64,000 nucleotides of DNA from Bacteroidia bacterium (GTDB taxonomy: Bacteria > Bacteroidota > Bacteroidia > AKYH767-A > OLB10), in assembly GCA_037045145.1 (NCBI GenBank), contig JBAOIA010000012.1:1069660-1133659 (forward strand). Reading direction: 5' to 3'. The notes under the pieces were generated by a model. The model was not told where the DNA came from. It ran no database searches and saw nothing but the letters and a program-made list of their open reading frames with translations. Position numbers and translations under genes: made by a program. Each line of letters begins with the position of its first letter. Position 1 is the stretch's first letter. Of this stretch, positions 28,754 through 37,964 are shown one piece after another.

Positions 28754-28810
28754 CCCCTCTCGTCCTCGTCTGAAGTCAAGAACGTGCGTAAGGGGCGAGG
28801 ATGCGTGGGT
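28754..28810 (+). repeat. Dispersed hairpin repeat, copy C
   Basis: Starts CCCCTCTCGTCCTCGTCTG and ends GGGCGAGGATGCGTGGGT. It is in the same orientation as copy A and similarity continues into the next bases (AAAAGGTG versus AAAAAGGTGG). Copies A and C bracket the PIN/ImmA pair. Confidence 0.85.
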
Positions 28811-28910
28811 TTTAAAAAAAGGTGGAATTTTAGAATTAATCCAACAAATGACTTGAGAACTGTCAATATGTTTTAATCTGCATTTCACTGAAATAAAAAT
28901 TACTTTAAGC

Positions 28911-29621
28911 CTACTCTACATCCACCAACGTGCCTACATGGTTGCCTTCTACCAAACGCAACAGGTTACCGGGAGTGTTCATATCAAAAACTATAATCGG
29001 CAATTTGTTTTCATGACACAAGGTAAAGGCTGTCATATCCATTACCTTCAAATCTTTTTCGTAAACATCATCAAAGGTTAGATGTTCAAAGCGTACAGCA
29101 TCACTGTTTTTTTCAGGGTCGGAAGTATAGATGCCATCCACTCTGGTTCCTTTTAAAATTACATCAGCCTCCACTTCTATGGCTCGCAATGAAGCTGCTG
29201 TATCGGTAGTAAAATACGGATTACCTGTTCCGGCACCAAAAATCACTACTCTGTTTTTTTCAAGGTGGCGCACTGCTCTTCTTCTGATAAAAGGCTCGCA
29301 GATAGCATCCATAGTAATGGCCGATTGCAAACGTGTGTTTATGCCTTTATGTTCTAATGCACCCTGCAAAGCCATACTGTTAATGACAGTAGCAAGCATA
29401 CCCATGTAATCGCCCTGCACCCTGTCCATGCCACCTTCTGCTGCCTGCAACCCTCTGAAAATATTACCTCCTCCTATTACTATGGCAACCTGAACACCTT
29501 TGTCAACAATAGTTTTTATTTCCTCCGCATATTGGGTAAGTCTGTTGTTGTCTATCCCAAAATTTTTCTCTCCCATCAGTGCTTCACCACTAAGTTTCAA
29601 TAATATTCTTTTATATTTCAT
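28911..29621 (-). CDS. pyrH: UMP kinase
   Basis: 236 residues, the normal length. The amino-acid-kinase fold begins KRILLKLSGEALMG, with GGGNIFRG at about 51-58 and the late DMNTPGNLLR motif. It phosphorylates UMP to UDP with ATP in pyrimidine nucleotide synthesis and is usually feedback-controlled by UTP and GTP. It lies downstream of deoC on the same strand with a short gap. Confidence 0.97.
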   Translation of the reverse strand: MKYKRILLKLSGEALMGEKNFGIDNNRLTQYAEEIKTIVDKGVQVAIVIGGGNIFRGLQAAEGGMDRVQGDYMGMLATVINSMALQGALEHKGINTRLQSAITMDAICEPFIRRRAVRHLEKNRVVIFGAGTGNPYFTTDTAASLRAIEVEADVILKGTRVDGIYTSDPEKNSDAVRFEHLTFDDVYEKDLKVMDMTAFTLCHENKLPIIVFDMNTPGNLLRLVEGNHVGTLVDVE

Positions 29622-29657
29622 ATCAGCTGTTTGTTATTTTCTATAAACTTTTTCTTT

Positions 29658-30563
29658 TTAATCTTTCGAAAAATAATCGGCACTTTGATACACTCCAGTA
29701 ATTTGTTTTAATATCTGCATAAGCAAATCGTTGGCTAAAGAGCTTGCACCAAACCTGAACATATCTGCATTCAGCCAATCCTGCCCCAGCGTTTCTCTAA
29801 CCATCACTAAATATTGTAGTGCCAGCTTAGCAGTGGCAATACCCCCGGCAGGCTTCATACCTATTTTTATTCCTGTTCTGTAATAGTAATCGCGAATACA
29901 TTCAAGCATCACCAAGGTTACAGGCAGTGTGGCTGCAGGTTGTACTTTTCCTGTAGATGTTTTAATAAAATCGGCACCTGCTGCAATTGACAATTCACTT
30001 GCCTTCCTTACATTATCCAAAGTGGAGAGTTCGCCTGTTTCTAAAATAACTTTCAAATGAGCTTTACCGCAGGCTTCTTTCACAGCAGCTATTTCGTCAA
30101 ACACAAAGTTATACTCTCCTCTCAAAAATTCTCCTCTTGAAATAACCATGTCAATTTCATCGGCACCTTCGGCAACAGCATAGCGTGTTTCGTCTAACTT
30201 GAATTTTCTATTACTCATGCCGCTTGGAAAAGCCGTTGACACAGCAGCAACTTTAACCTTTGTGCCTTCCAATGCCTGTTTGGCTACCGACACAAGGTTT
30301 GCATATACACATACTGCTGCTGCAGAAGGGATGCCTTCCATTTCATGTGGCCGGATGGCCTTGGCACACAGTTGTCTCACTTTTCCGGGTGTATCTTTAG
30401 CATCAAGCGTAGTCAAATCCATCATGGAAATGGCTAACTTCAATGCTTCCATCTTCGATTCGTTCTTGATGCTGCGTTTGTTTAGACGGGCCACACGCTC
30501 TTCAACACCAACCTGATCTACCGGTGGCAGGTGGTTGAGAAAACGTAAATCTACTTTTGCCAT
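29658..30563 (-). CDS. deoC: Deoxyribose-phosphate aldolase
   Basis: About 301 residues from the ATG at 30563 (MAKVDLRFLNHLPPVD), preferred over 30611 because the extra 16 residues are hydrophobic and unlike the family. Schiff-base Lys is in DFIKTSTGK, the proton-relay Lys in GMKPAGGI, and DEIDMVI is present. It splits 2-deoxyribose-5-phosphate into glyceraldehyde-3-phosphate and acetaldehyde for nucleoside salvage. It belongs to the longer class of DeoC with an N-terminal extension. Confidence 0.95.
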   Translation of the reverse strand: MAKVDLRFLNHLPPVDQVGVEERVARLNKRSIKNESKMEALKLAISMMDLTTLDAKDTPGKVRQLCAKAIRPHEMEGIPSAAAVCVYANLVSVAKQALEGTKVKVAAVSTAFPSGMSNRKFKLDETRYAVAEGADEIDMVISRGEFLRGEYNFVFDEIAAVKEACGKAHLKVILETGELSTLDNVRKASELSIAAGADFIKTSTGKVQPAATLPVTLVMLECIRDYYYRTGIKIGMKPAGGIATAKLALQYLVMVRETLGQDWLNADMFRFGASSLANDLLMQILKQITGVYQSADYFSKD

Positions 30564-30676
30564 GCTGATAAGATAAAATTTCAGAGAGCTAAAATAAACA
30601 TTCCATATCAATTGCAGTAAAATTTAATGTCATAGGATATAATCCAAATCACAATCAGCATTTAATTTTTAAAATC

Positions 30677-30684
30677 TACCTTTG
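30677..30684 (+). promoter_or_regulatory. Candidate -7 element (TACCTTTG) for purB
   Basis: TACCTTTG fits TAnnTTTG and is 19 bases before the purB ATG, in the divergent gap with deoC. No matching TTG is seen at the standard distance. Confidence 0.4.
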
Positions 30685-30703
30685 TCTCACCAAATATTAT
30701 GCT

Positions 30704-32050
30704 ATGTCCGATGCCCTTTTTGCTGTTTCGCCTGTTGACGGTCGCTATGCCGCTGTTTGTAGTCCGCTGAGAGAATATTTTTCTGAATATGCCCTCATCC
30801 GCGAACGTGTTAAGGTAGAAGTAAAATATCTTATTGCACTGTCACAGCTGCAACTGCCACAACTTCAAATTGACGCTGGAAAATTTGATGCACTGCGCAG
30901 CATCTACCGACAGTTTACACCTGCCGATACAGAACAGATTAAGCAAACAGAAAAAACTACCAATCATGATGTAAAAGCTGTTGAATATTTTGTAAAAGAA
31001 AAATTAGAGGCATTAGGACTGCAAAAAGCAAAAGAGTTTGTTCACTTTGGGCTTACTTCGCAAGATATCAATAACACAGCAACACCAATGCTCGTCCGTC
31101 ATGGCATTGCCGAAGTAATGCTACCGGCATTAACAGATGTGATAAACAAAATTGAAAGTCAGGCACAGGAATGGAAAAACATTAGCCTGCTGGCTCATAC
31201 ACATGGGCAACCTGCCAGCCCAACGCGCTTGGGAAAAGAAATGAAAGTTTTTAGCGAAAGGCTTCGCTCACAGTTAGAAATGCTCAAGTCAATACCTCAT
31301 AGTGCAAAATTTGGTGGAGCTACAGGAAACTTCAATGCTCATGCAGTAGCTTATCCTACCGTTGACTGGATTACTTTTGCTGATGACTTTGTGAACTCTC
31401 TAGGACTAACACGTACTGCCTACACTACGCAAATTGAACCTTATGACAATCTTGCTGCCTTATTTGACAATCTAAAACGCATCAACAATATTTTATTGGA
31501 TTTATGCCGTGACGTATGGAGCTACATCAGTATGAACTATTTTTCGCAAACCGTCAAAGCCGGTGAGATTGGTTCTTCTGCAATGCCACATAAAGTAAAC
31601 CCGATAGACTTTGAAAATGCGGAAGGTAATCTTGGTATTGCCAATGCTTTGTTTGAACATCTGTCAGCTAAACTTCCCGTATCACGACTTCAACGTGACT
31701 TGACTGACAGCACCGTATTGAGAAACACAGGTGTTCCTTTTGCTCACACACTCATTGCACTGAAATCTTTACTAAAAGGTTTAAATAAAATCATTCCAAA
31801 TACTCAGGTAATTTCTGCTGATCTTAATCGTCATGCAGTTGTTATTGCTGAAGCATTACAAACTATTCTAAGACGTGAAGGCTACCCTAATCCTTATGAA
31901 GTATTAAAGGATCTTACACGTGGGAAAGAAAACATCACATTGCAGGATATTCATCAGTTTATTGGCACACTTCAGGTTGGCGATGCTGTAAAAGCTGAAT
32001 TATTGAATATTACACCGGAAAATTATACGGGAGTAAATTTATCAAACTGA
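30704..32050 (+). CDS. purB: Adenylosuccinate lyase
   Basis: 448 residues. The fumarase/aspartase superfamily signature GSSAMPHKVNP is at 290-300 (catalytic Ser on the mobile loop), and LLAHTHGQPASPT at 162-174 carries the conserved His. It acts twice in purine synthesis, releasing fumarate from SAICAR and from adenylosuccinate. The last bases overlap the end of convergent ribE by nine. Confidence 0.97.
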   Translation: MSDALFAVSPVDGRYAAVCSPLREYFSEYALIRERVKVEVKYLIALSQLQLPQLQIDAGKFDALRSIYRQFTPADTEQIKQTEKTTNHDVKAVEYFVKEKLEALGLQKAKEFVHFGLTSQDINNTATPMLVRHGIAEVMLPALTDVINKIESQAQEWKNISLLAHTHGQPASPTRLGKEMKVFSERLRSQLEMLKSIPHSAKFGGATGNFNAHAVAYPTVDWITFADDFVNSLGLTRTAYTTQIEPYDNLAALFDNLKRINNILLDLCRDVWSYISMNYFSQTVKAGEIGSSAMPHKVNPIDFENAEGNLGIANALFEHLSAKLPVSRLQRDLTDSTVLRNTGVPFAHTLIALKSLLKGLNKIIPNTQVISADLNRHAVVIAEALQTILRREGYPNPYEVLKDLTRGKENITLQDIHQFIGTLQVGDAVKAELLNITPENYTGVNLSN

Positions 32051-32638
32051 TTTTTGCATCAGCCTTGCAACATACTTTCCAATAATATCAAACTCAATAT
32101 TGACAGAGTGACCTTGTTTTAAATTTCTGAAAGTGGTATGCAGCATGGTGTAAGGAATAATGGCAACAGAAAACGAATAATCATCGGCCTCCACTATAGT
32201 AAGGCTGACACCATTAACCGTTACAGATCCTTTTCGAACAATTAAATTAAATGCTGAGCCATCATTTTCAAAAACAAATTTCCAACTGCCGTTTTCATTG
32301 GTTATTGAAGTGCAAACAGCAGTGCCGTCAACATGTCCTTGAACAATATGCCCATCTAAACGTGTATTCAACAACATGCCTCTTTCAAGATTTACTTCAT
32401 CGCCTTCGACCAAATCAACAAGGTTTGTTTGGCGCAATGTTTCATCAACAGCAGTAACCTTATAAGTTCCATTTTCAGGATTAATTTTTACGACAGTAAG
32501 ACAAACACCATTGTGTGCAACACTTTGATCTATTTTTAAATCAGAAGCAAAAGAACATGCTATGGTAAAATGACGGTTACTGCCTTCACGCTCTATTTTC
32601 TTTACAATGCCAATGGTTTCAATAATTCCGGTAAACAT
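32042..32638 (-). CDS. ribE: Riboflavin synthase alpha chain
   Basis: 198 residues with two similar lumazine-binding halves. MFTGIIETIG starts the first, and each half has the SVAHNGVCLTV / SVTVNGVSLTI motif. It converts two molecules of 6,7-dimethyl-8-ribityllumazine into riboflavin and a pyrimidinedione. Its ATG shares one base with the stop of the CHU_C surface-protein gene upstream, an unusual coupling of a housekeeping enzyme to a T9SS substrate. Confidence 0.96.
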   Translation of the reverse strand: MFTGIIETIGIVKKIEREGSNRHFTIACSFASDLKIDQSVAHNGVCLTVVKINPENGTYKVTAVDETLRQTNLVDLVEGDEVNLERGMLLNTRLDGHIVQGHVDGTAVCTSITNENGSWKFVFENDGSAFNLIVRKGSVTVNGVSLTIVEADDYSFSVAIIPYTMLHTTFRNLKQGHSVNIEFDIIGKYVARLMQKSV

Positions 32639-35232
32639 TATTTGGCACCTCCTATCAGGTTAACGGCACCTTTGAGAGTACGTGGCTTTATGCCATCAAT
32701 GAAAATTTCATACACTTTTCCAACGTAGTAATATACTCCATCACTCAGTCGTGTTGAGCCATTATCTTTGGTTCCTTTCCACAAAATATCCTTATCATGT
32801 GTTTCAAAAACTTTACTTCCCCAACGATTGTAAATGGTGAGTTCAATGTGGTCAACGTAACGATAAGGAAACGGAACAAACAAATCGTTCTTACCATCAT
32901 TATCGGGAGTAAACACATTGGGTAATGTATAAACAGGGCATGTCTCCGCACAATAAGGTTCGCTTAAGCTGCTCTTATTTCCCACTGAATCAACAGTCAT
33001 AAAATAATAACAACCGCTTGTGCTGTCAGGAACATTACGTATGTATGTACTTTGATTGATGCCATCCAAAGAGGCAATCAAATAAGGCGTAACATTCTTT
33101 GAAGGTGCATAATACAATTCATAAGATATCACATCATCACCACAGGAGCTATCCGGCTTTTGCCATGTTAAAATCACTTCATTATTCAGACATGAACTTG
33201 ATATTGTTGCACTGCTGATATTGCATGGACTAACATTGTCCTTAGGTGTTGTACAATTCTCCTGTGAAAAATTCAGAATAGGAGAAACAAAACCAGGTGA
33301 TGAGTAGCTGCCAATAGTTTCAACCTTGTAGCAAAACAACGTATCGTTTGCCAGGCCTGCATCGTTAAATGTATTTCCTGAAACAGTATCAATAACCGAG
33401 AAAGTGCCACCTGCATTTTTCCGGTAAACAACAGTTGCATTGTTTGTCCAGGGTACTGATGCCTGCCATGACAATTGAATTGCATTGTCTGTTGATGTGG
33501 TTGTCAAATAAACACTTGAAGCGGCAAGTGACTCACCTATTTTAAATGTATTTCCGGCTGTAAGGTTATGAAATTCTACTTTGTAAGTCCATGCATTGTC
33601 AGCAGTATTCAATGCAACATCGTTAAAGGTGGTATCGTTAAGATTGCTGAAGGTTGAAACAGTGGTAAACGATGATGGTGAAAAACCTTGTCCTCGTAAT
33701 AAGCGGTACTCAAAAGGCCCCGGAGTTTGAATGCTGTCAATTTCTTTAGGCTTCGACCACGCTACATACATTGTTCCATTGGCAACATCTGTAGCAGTTA
33801 CACTTACATTGGTCATAATAGGCAGTGATTGAACAATTTTAGCACAAGCTTCGTTTGAGGCATAGCTCTCTGCTCCATCATTAAAATAAGCTATCACCAT
33901 GTAGCAGTAATCGTTTCCGGGTATAAGTCCTCCACCATTGTTATCGTCAACAAATGTGTTATTCGCCAATCCCTGCACCGTTGCCAGATAAGTATATCCT
34001 GTAAATGCCGGCACTCCTGTCTGACAAATGGAGGGCACATATCCAAAAAAGCCATTTCGTCTGTAAATACGATAACCTTCAGCATTAAAACACACCGACT
34101 GATCCCACGTAAGATGAATTGCATTTTGCACAGGTGTTGCTGTTAGATTTTGTGGTGCCGGTGCAACAACTGTTATATTCATCCTTTTCAGGTCAACAAG
34201 ATTTATCTGACTAACATTATCCTGTGCCTTAAATAAAACCTGATAGGGTGCCTTGCGAACGTGTGCACATTCTGTCTGCCAGATAAAAGTTCCCGTAACA
34301 GAATTGGTATCTGTCACTACAGGAAAAACTGCCGGGCTTATGGGTGTGAAGCCGGTGTCTAACGGACTACCTGTTGCCGATAGGGTTATTAAATTTCCAA
34401 CATCAGGATCGGTGGCTGTTACATTCTGAGAAATTAATGTTCCAGCTGTTACACAAAGGTCATTCAATGCATTTATGACAGGAGGATTATCCGGTGTAAC
34501 TACAATATCAATCTGCATATCGCGTTCAACATAACCAATGTTTACGCCATTGCGCCATTCACGAATTAAGAATGCCACATTAAACTCACCCTGAAGGGTT
34601 GGTGTATCCCAAATTAAATCTCCGGTAACAGCATCTAAAGTAAATGATGTGCTTGCAGCAGGATAAAAATATCCGGGAATATCAAGCCCATTGATGCCTT
34701 TGCATTTTATAAGTTCATACGATAAGCTATCCCCATCCGGATCATAAGCATTGGCATTATGAATAAATATTTTTCCAATTGCTCCATTGTCAATTGGCGG
34801 TTGTAACAATACCGGAGAATTATTATAACCTAACACAGGGTTAATCACAATTTGTGATTCTACATAAAAAGGAATATTTACAGAACCCGGAATATTTGCA
34901 ACACCTCCGTTGCGGTTAGGGTCTTCAAAGAACACCGTATAAACAGCAGGTCCGGGAAAAGTGTGAACACCTTCATAATAATTTCTGCTGATGTCAATGC
35001 CCACAGTAGTTTTACTTATTCGTGGCAAAGAATCCTGTGTGCCGTCACCCCAATTCATTTCAAGCATTGGCCTGTCGGCCGGGCTGCTCGTTTTGGTGTA
35101 GGTAACAATTTGTACTCTGTAAGTAAGCAGTGAAATCTGATTGAAAGTTATTTCACCTGCACGATTGTGTGTTGCCCATGCTTCTATTTGCATACCGAAA
35201 AGCAGTAAGAAAAAGATTAAAATTTTCTTCAT
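32638..35232 (-). CDS. T9SS type B (CHU_C) gliding-motility-associated surface protein
   Basis: 864 residues. A signal peptide (MKKILIFFLLLFGMQIEAWA) leads into an Ig/PKD-like N-terminal region, several fibronectin-III-like domains (repeated HLTWDQS, QLSWQAS, ILTWQKP), and a C-terminal CHU_C / T9SS type B domain (LPNVFTPDNDGKNDLF, YNRWGSKVFE, SDGVYYYVG). It is exported through T9SS to the surface, perhaps as an adhesin. It is four bases from mqnC upstream and overlaps ribE downstream. Confidence 0.92.
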   Translation of the reverse strand: MKKILIFFLLLFGMQIEAWATHNRAGEITFNQISLLTYRVQIVTYTKTSSPADRPMLEMNWGDGTQDSLPRISKTTVGIDISRNYYEGVHTFPGPAVYTVFFEDPNRNGGVANIPGSVNIPFYVESQIVINPVLGYNNSPVLLQPPIDNGAIGKIFIHNANAYDPDGDSLSYELIKCKGINGLDIPGYFYPAASTSFTLDAVTGDLIWDTPTLQGEFNVAFLIREWRNGVNIGYVERDMQIDIVVTPDNPPVINALNDLCVTAGTLISQNVTATDPDVGNLITLSATGSPLDTGFTPISPAVFPVVTDTNSVTGTFIWQTECAHVRKAPYQVLFKAQDNVSQINLVDLKRMNITVVAPAPQNLTATPVQNAIHLTWDQSVCFNAEGYRIYRRNGFFGYVPSICQTGVPAFTGYTYLATVQGLANNTFVDDNNGGGLIPGNDYCYMVIAYFNDGAESYASNEACAKIVQSLPIMTNVSVTATDVANGTMYVAWSKPKEIDSIQTPGPFEYRLLRGQGFSPSSFTTVSTFSNLNDTTFNDVALNTADNAWTYKVEFHNLTAGNTFKIGESLAASSVYLTTTSTDNAIQLSWQASVPWTNNATVVYRKNAGGTFSVIDTVSGNTFNDAGLANDTLFCYKVETIGSYSSPGFVSPILNFSQENCTTPKDNVSPCNISSATISSSCLNNEVILTWQKPDSSCGDDVISYELYYAPSKNVTPYLIASLDGINQSTYIRNVPDSTSGCYYFMTVDSVGNKSSLSEPYCAETCPVYTLPNVFTPDNDGKNDLFVPFPYRYVDHIELTIYNRWGSKVFETHDKDILWKGTKDNGSTRLSDGVYYYVGKVYEIFIDGIKPRTLKGAVNLIGGAK

Positions 35233-35236
35233 ACAC

Positions 35237-36382
35237 TCAGTAGTTGATAACCTGTTGCTCCATCATTTCAGGTATTTCTCTGAACTGATATTGTTGTGAC
35301 CTTAATTGTGGAATAAATCCTGCCTCACGAATAGCATCCTGAATGCCTTGCGATGTAAAACGATGTGGTGCACCGGCAACACTCACCACATTTTCTTCAA
35401 TCATAATAGAACCAAAATCGTTGGCTCCTGCATGCAATGCCACTTGTGCCGTTTGCTTGCCAACAGTGAGCCACGATGCCTGTATGTTTTTGATGTTTGG
35501 CAACATAATTCTGCTCAATGCAGTCATCCTTATAAACTCTTCGGAAGTAACTTTATTACGAATGCCCTTTACTCTCTTTAAAATTGTATTCTCATCCTGA
35601 AATGGCCATGCAATAAATGCAAGAAAACCTTTTGCATGTGCAGGTTTTTCAGACTGCACCTGTCGGAGCATGACTAAATGTTCGAATCGCTCCTGCAAAG
35701 TTTCAATATGACCAAACATCATTGTTGCAGATGTGGTAATGTTTAATTGATGTGCTGCACGCATCACATCAAGCCATTCGCGTCCAGTACATTTTCCTTT
35801 TGAAATCATCCTGCGCACCCTGTCACTTAAAATTTCTGCTCCTGCACCGGGCAATGTATCAAGTCCGGAATCTTTTAAGGCTTTAAGCACCTCTGTATGC
35901 GTCATTCCTTCCAGCTTGGTGATATGTGCCACCTCCGGTGGACCAAGTGCATGCAGTTTCACCTGCGGATAAAGTTTCTTTAACTCACTGAAAATTTTGG
36001 TGTAAAATGACAAACCTAACTCCGGATGATGACCTCCTTGTAACAACAACTGATCTCCTCCATAACGAAACATCTCTTCTATCTTAACCTTATATTCTTC
36101 CATACTGGTGATGTAGGCTTCCTTATGTCCCGGCACTCGGAAAAAATTACAAAACTTACAGTTGGCAATACATACGTTGGTAGTATTTACATTGCGATCA
36201 ATCATCCAGGTTACAAGTTCTTCTCCTGTTGCAGAAATATTTTCAGGTTTCTGTTTTTTTCTTAACTCATTAGCTATAAACATCAGGTCGGTTAATGGCG
36301 CATGATGAAAAAGGTATATCCCCTCCTCAACACTCAAAAATTCAAAATCCAATGCACGACTCAGTAAACTTTCTACATTCAT
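35237..36382 (-). CDS. mqnC: Cyclic dehypoxanthinyl futalosine synthase MqnC
   Basis: 381 residues. A radical SAM enzyme with CX3CX2C at Cys71, Cys75 and Cys78 (NVCIANCKFC). The segments LLLQGGHHPELGLSFY and LHALGPPEVAHI are typical of MqnC rather than MqnE. It closes the ring of dehypoxanthinyl futalosine in the futalosine pathway to menaquinone. With menG at 44937 it shows that menaquinone is made by that route. Followed within four bases by the CHU_C protein gene; divergent from the M17 peptidase. Confidence 0.93.
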   Translation of the reverse strand: MNVESLLSRALDFEFLSVEEGIYLFHHAPLTDLMFIANELRKKQKPENISATGEELVTWMIDRNVNTTNVCIANCKFCNFFRVPGHKEAYITSMEEYKVKIEEMFRYGGDQLLLQGGHHPELGLSFYTKIFSELKKLYPQVKLHALGPPEVAHITKLEGMTHTEVLKALKDSGLDTLPGAGAEILSDRVRRMISKGKCTGREWLDVMRAAHQLNITTSATMMFGHIETLQERFEHLVMLRQVQSEKPAHAKGFLAFIAWPFQDENTILKRVKGIRNKVTSEEFIRMTALSRIMLPNIKNIQASWLTVGKQTAQVALHAGANDFGSIMIEENVVSVAGAPHRFTSQGIQDAIREAGFIPQLRSQQYQFREIPEMMEQQVINY

Positions 36383-36537
36383 ACTTTAAGAATTCACTTT
36401 AATCAACAGCAAACGGTGTGATTTGTTTTTATAATTTCACGGCCGCAAACGTCTTTCTTTTCAATGCGTAAATTTATAGAAATTTATGGCAGATGAGAAG
36501 ATGATTCTGTCATTTTAATTAACATTACTTAAAAGAT

Positions 36538-37962
36538 ATGATTAAAAACAAACTGGCCGACAATAACCTCGACTATTCATTAGTAATTCTCACCACATCA
36601 GCCACAAAATTTGATGCTTCAGTTTTTTCAACCGATGAGTTGAAGTATGTAAAAGATGAGTTGAAAAATAAAAAAAATTTGGTTGCAGTAAATCAGTATG
36701 ACCGCATGGTCTATGTCTGTTTGCTCGAGAATAAATCAAAAGATCAGTCGTTATACATGGAATCATGCCGCAAGGCGGGTCATCAGGTTACGGCATTGTT
36801 GAATAAAACAAAAGCAAAAAGTGTGTTGATAGAAGCACGCGGTTTACGTCAGGAAGCATTGTGTTTTACAGAAGGGCTTGCCTTAACCAACTATCAGTTT
36901 AGGAAATATAAAACTTCTGGCGATAATAACAGCCTTGAAATAATTGCTTTACATTCAAACAAATTAACCGACAAAGATTTATTATGGTTAAATACTATTG
37001 TTGAGGCTACCTGCAAAGCCCGCGATTTGGTAAATGAACCTGTCAATTATCTTACGGCAACACAACTATCAAACGAAATGGTTAAGTTGGGAAAGCAGGC
37101 AGGTATTAAAGTTACCGTGCTCAACAAAAAAGATATTGAAAAAACAGGCATGGGAGGTTTGCTTGCAGTAAACAAAGGCAGCCAGGACCCGCCCACCTTT
37201 ACCATTATGGAATACAAACCTGCAGGACATAAAAACAAAAAGCCATTTGTTTTGGTAGGCAAAGGTGTTGTATATGATACAGGAGGATTGAGCCTGAAAC
37301 CAACTGCCAACAGCATGGATTATATGAAGTGCGATATGGGTGGTGCTGCAGCAGTAGGATGCGCCATCTATGCACTGGCAAAAGCAAAAATTCCTTTGCA
37401 TGTAGTAGCCTTAATTCCTGCCACCGACAACCGCCCGGGTGAAAACGCTTATGTTCCGGGAGATGTAATAAAGATGTACAGTGGAAAAACTGTAGAAGTA
37501 TTAAATACTGATGCAGAAGGTAGAATGATTCTTGCCGATGCACTGCATCATGCAAAAAAATATCACCCTGCTTTGGTCATGGAGTTTTCTACATTAACAG
37601 GAGCGGCATCAAGTGCATTAGGAAAATATGCATGTGCTTTTTTAACAACTGCTGACCAGAATCAAAACAATGCATTAAAGAAAAGCGCAGCACATGTTTA
37701 TGAACGTGTTGTAGAATTTCCAATGTGGGAAGAGTATGGCGAACTCATAAAATCTGATGTAGCCGATATTAAAAACGTAGGCGGTCCTGCTGCAGGAATG
37801 ATAACTGCTGCAAAATTTCTTGAACACTTTATTGATTATCCCTATATGCATTTCGATATTGCAGGAACTGCATTTGTTCATGCTGAAGACTCTTATCGTG
37901 GTAAAGGCGGAACCGGATTTGGGGTACGTTTGATTACTGAATTTTTAAAAAACAAAATCTGA
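36538..37962 (+). CDS. Leucyl aminopeptidase (M17/PepA family)
   Basis: 474 residues. The two-zinc catalytic domain fills the C-terminal half: Lys242, Asp247 in VYDTGGLSLKP, Asp265, and the signature NTDAEGR at 323-329 with its metal ligands. The N-terminal domain is divergent, as usual. It removes N-terminal residues from peptides in the cytoplasm. pdxA starts two bases after its stop, so the pair is cotranscribed. Confidence 0.95.
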   Translation: MIKNKLADNNLDYSLVILTTSATKFDASVFSTDELKYVKDELKNKKNLVAVNQYDRMVYVCLLENKSKDQSLYMESCRKAGHQVTALLNKTKAKSVLIEARGLRQEALCFTEGLALTNYQFRKYKTSGDNNSLEIIALHSNKLTDKDLLWLNTIVEATCKARDLVNEPVNYLTATQLSNEMVKLGKQAGIKVTVLNKKDIEKTGMGGLLAVNKGSQDPPTFTIMEYKPAGHKNKKPFVLVGKGVVYDTGGLSLKPTANSMDYMKCDMGGAAAVGCAIYALAKAKIPLHVVALIPATDNRPGENAYVPGDVIKMYSGKTVEVLNTDAEGRMILADALHHAKKYHPALVMEFSTLTGAASSALGKYACAFLTTADQNQNNALKKSAAHVYERVVEFPMWEEYGELIKSDVADIKNVGGPAAGMITAAKFLEHFIDYPYMHFDIAGTAFVHAEDSYRGKGGTGFGVRLITEFLKNKI

Positions 37963-37964
37963 TT

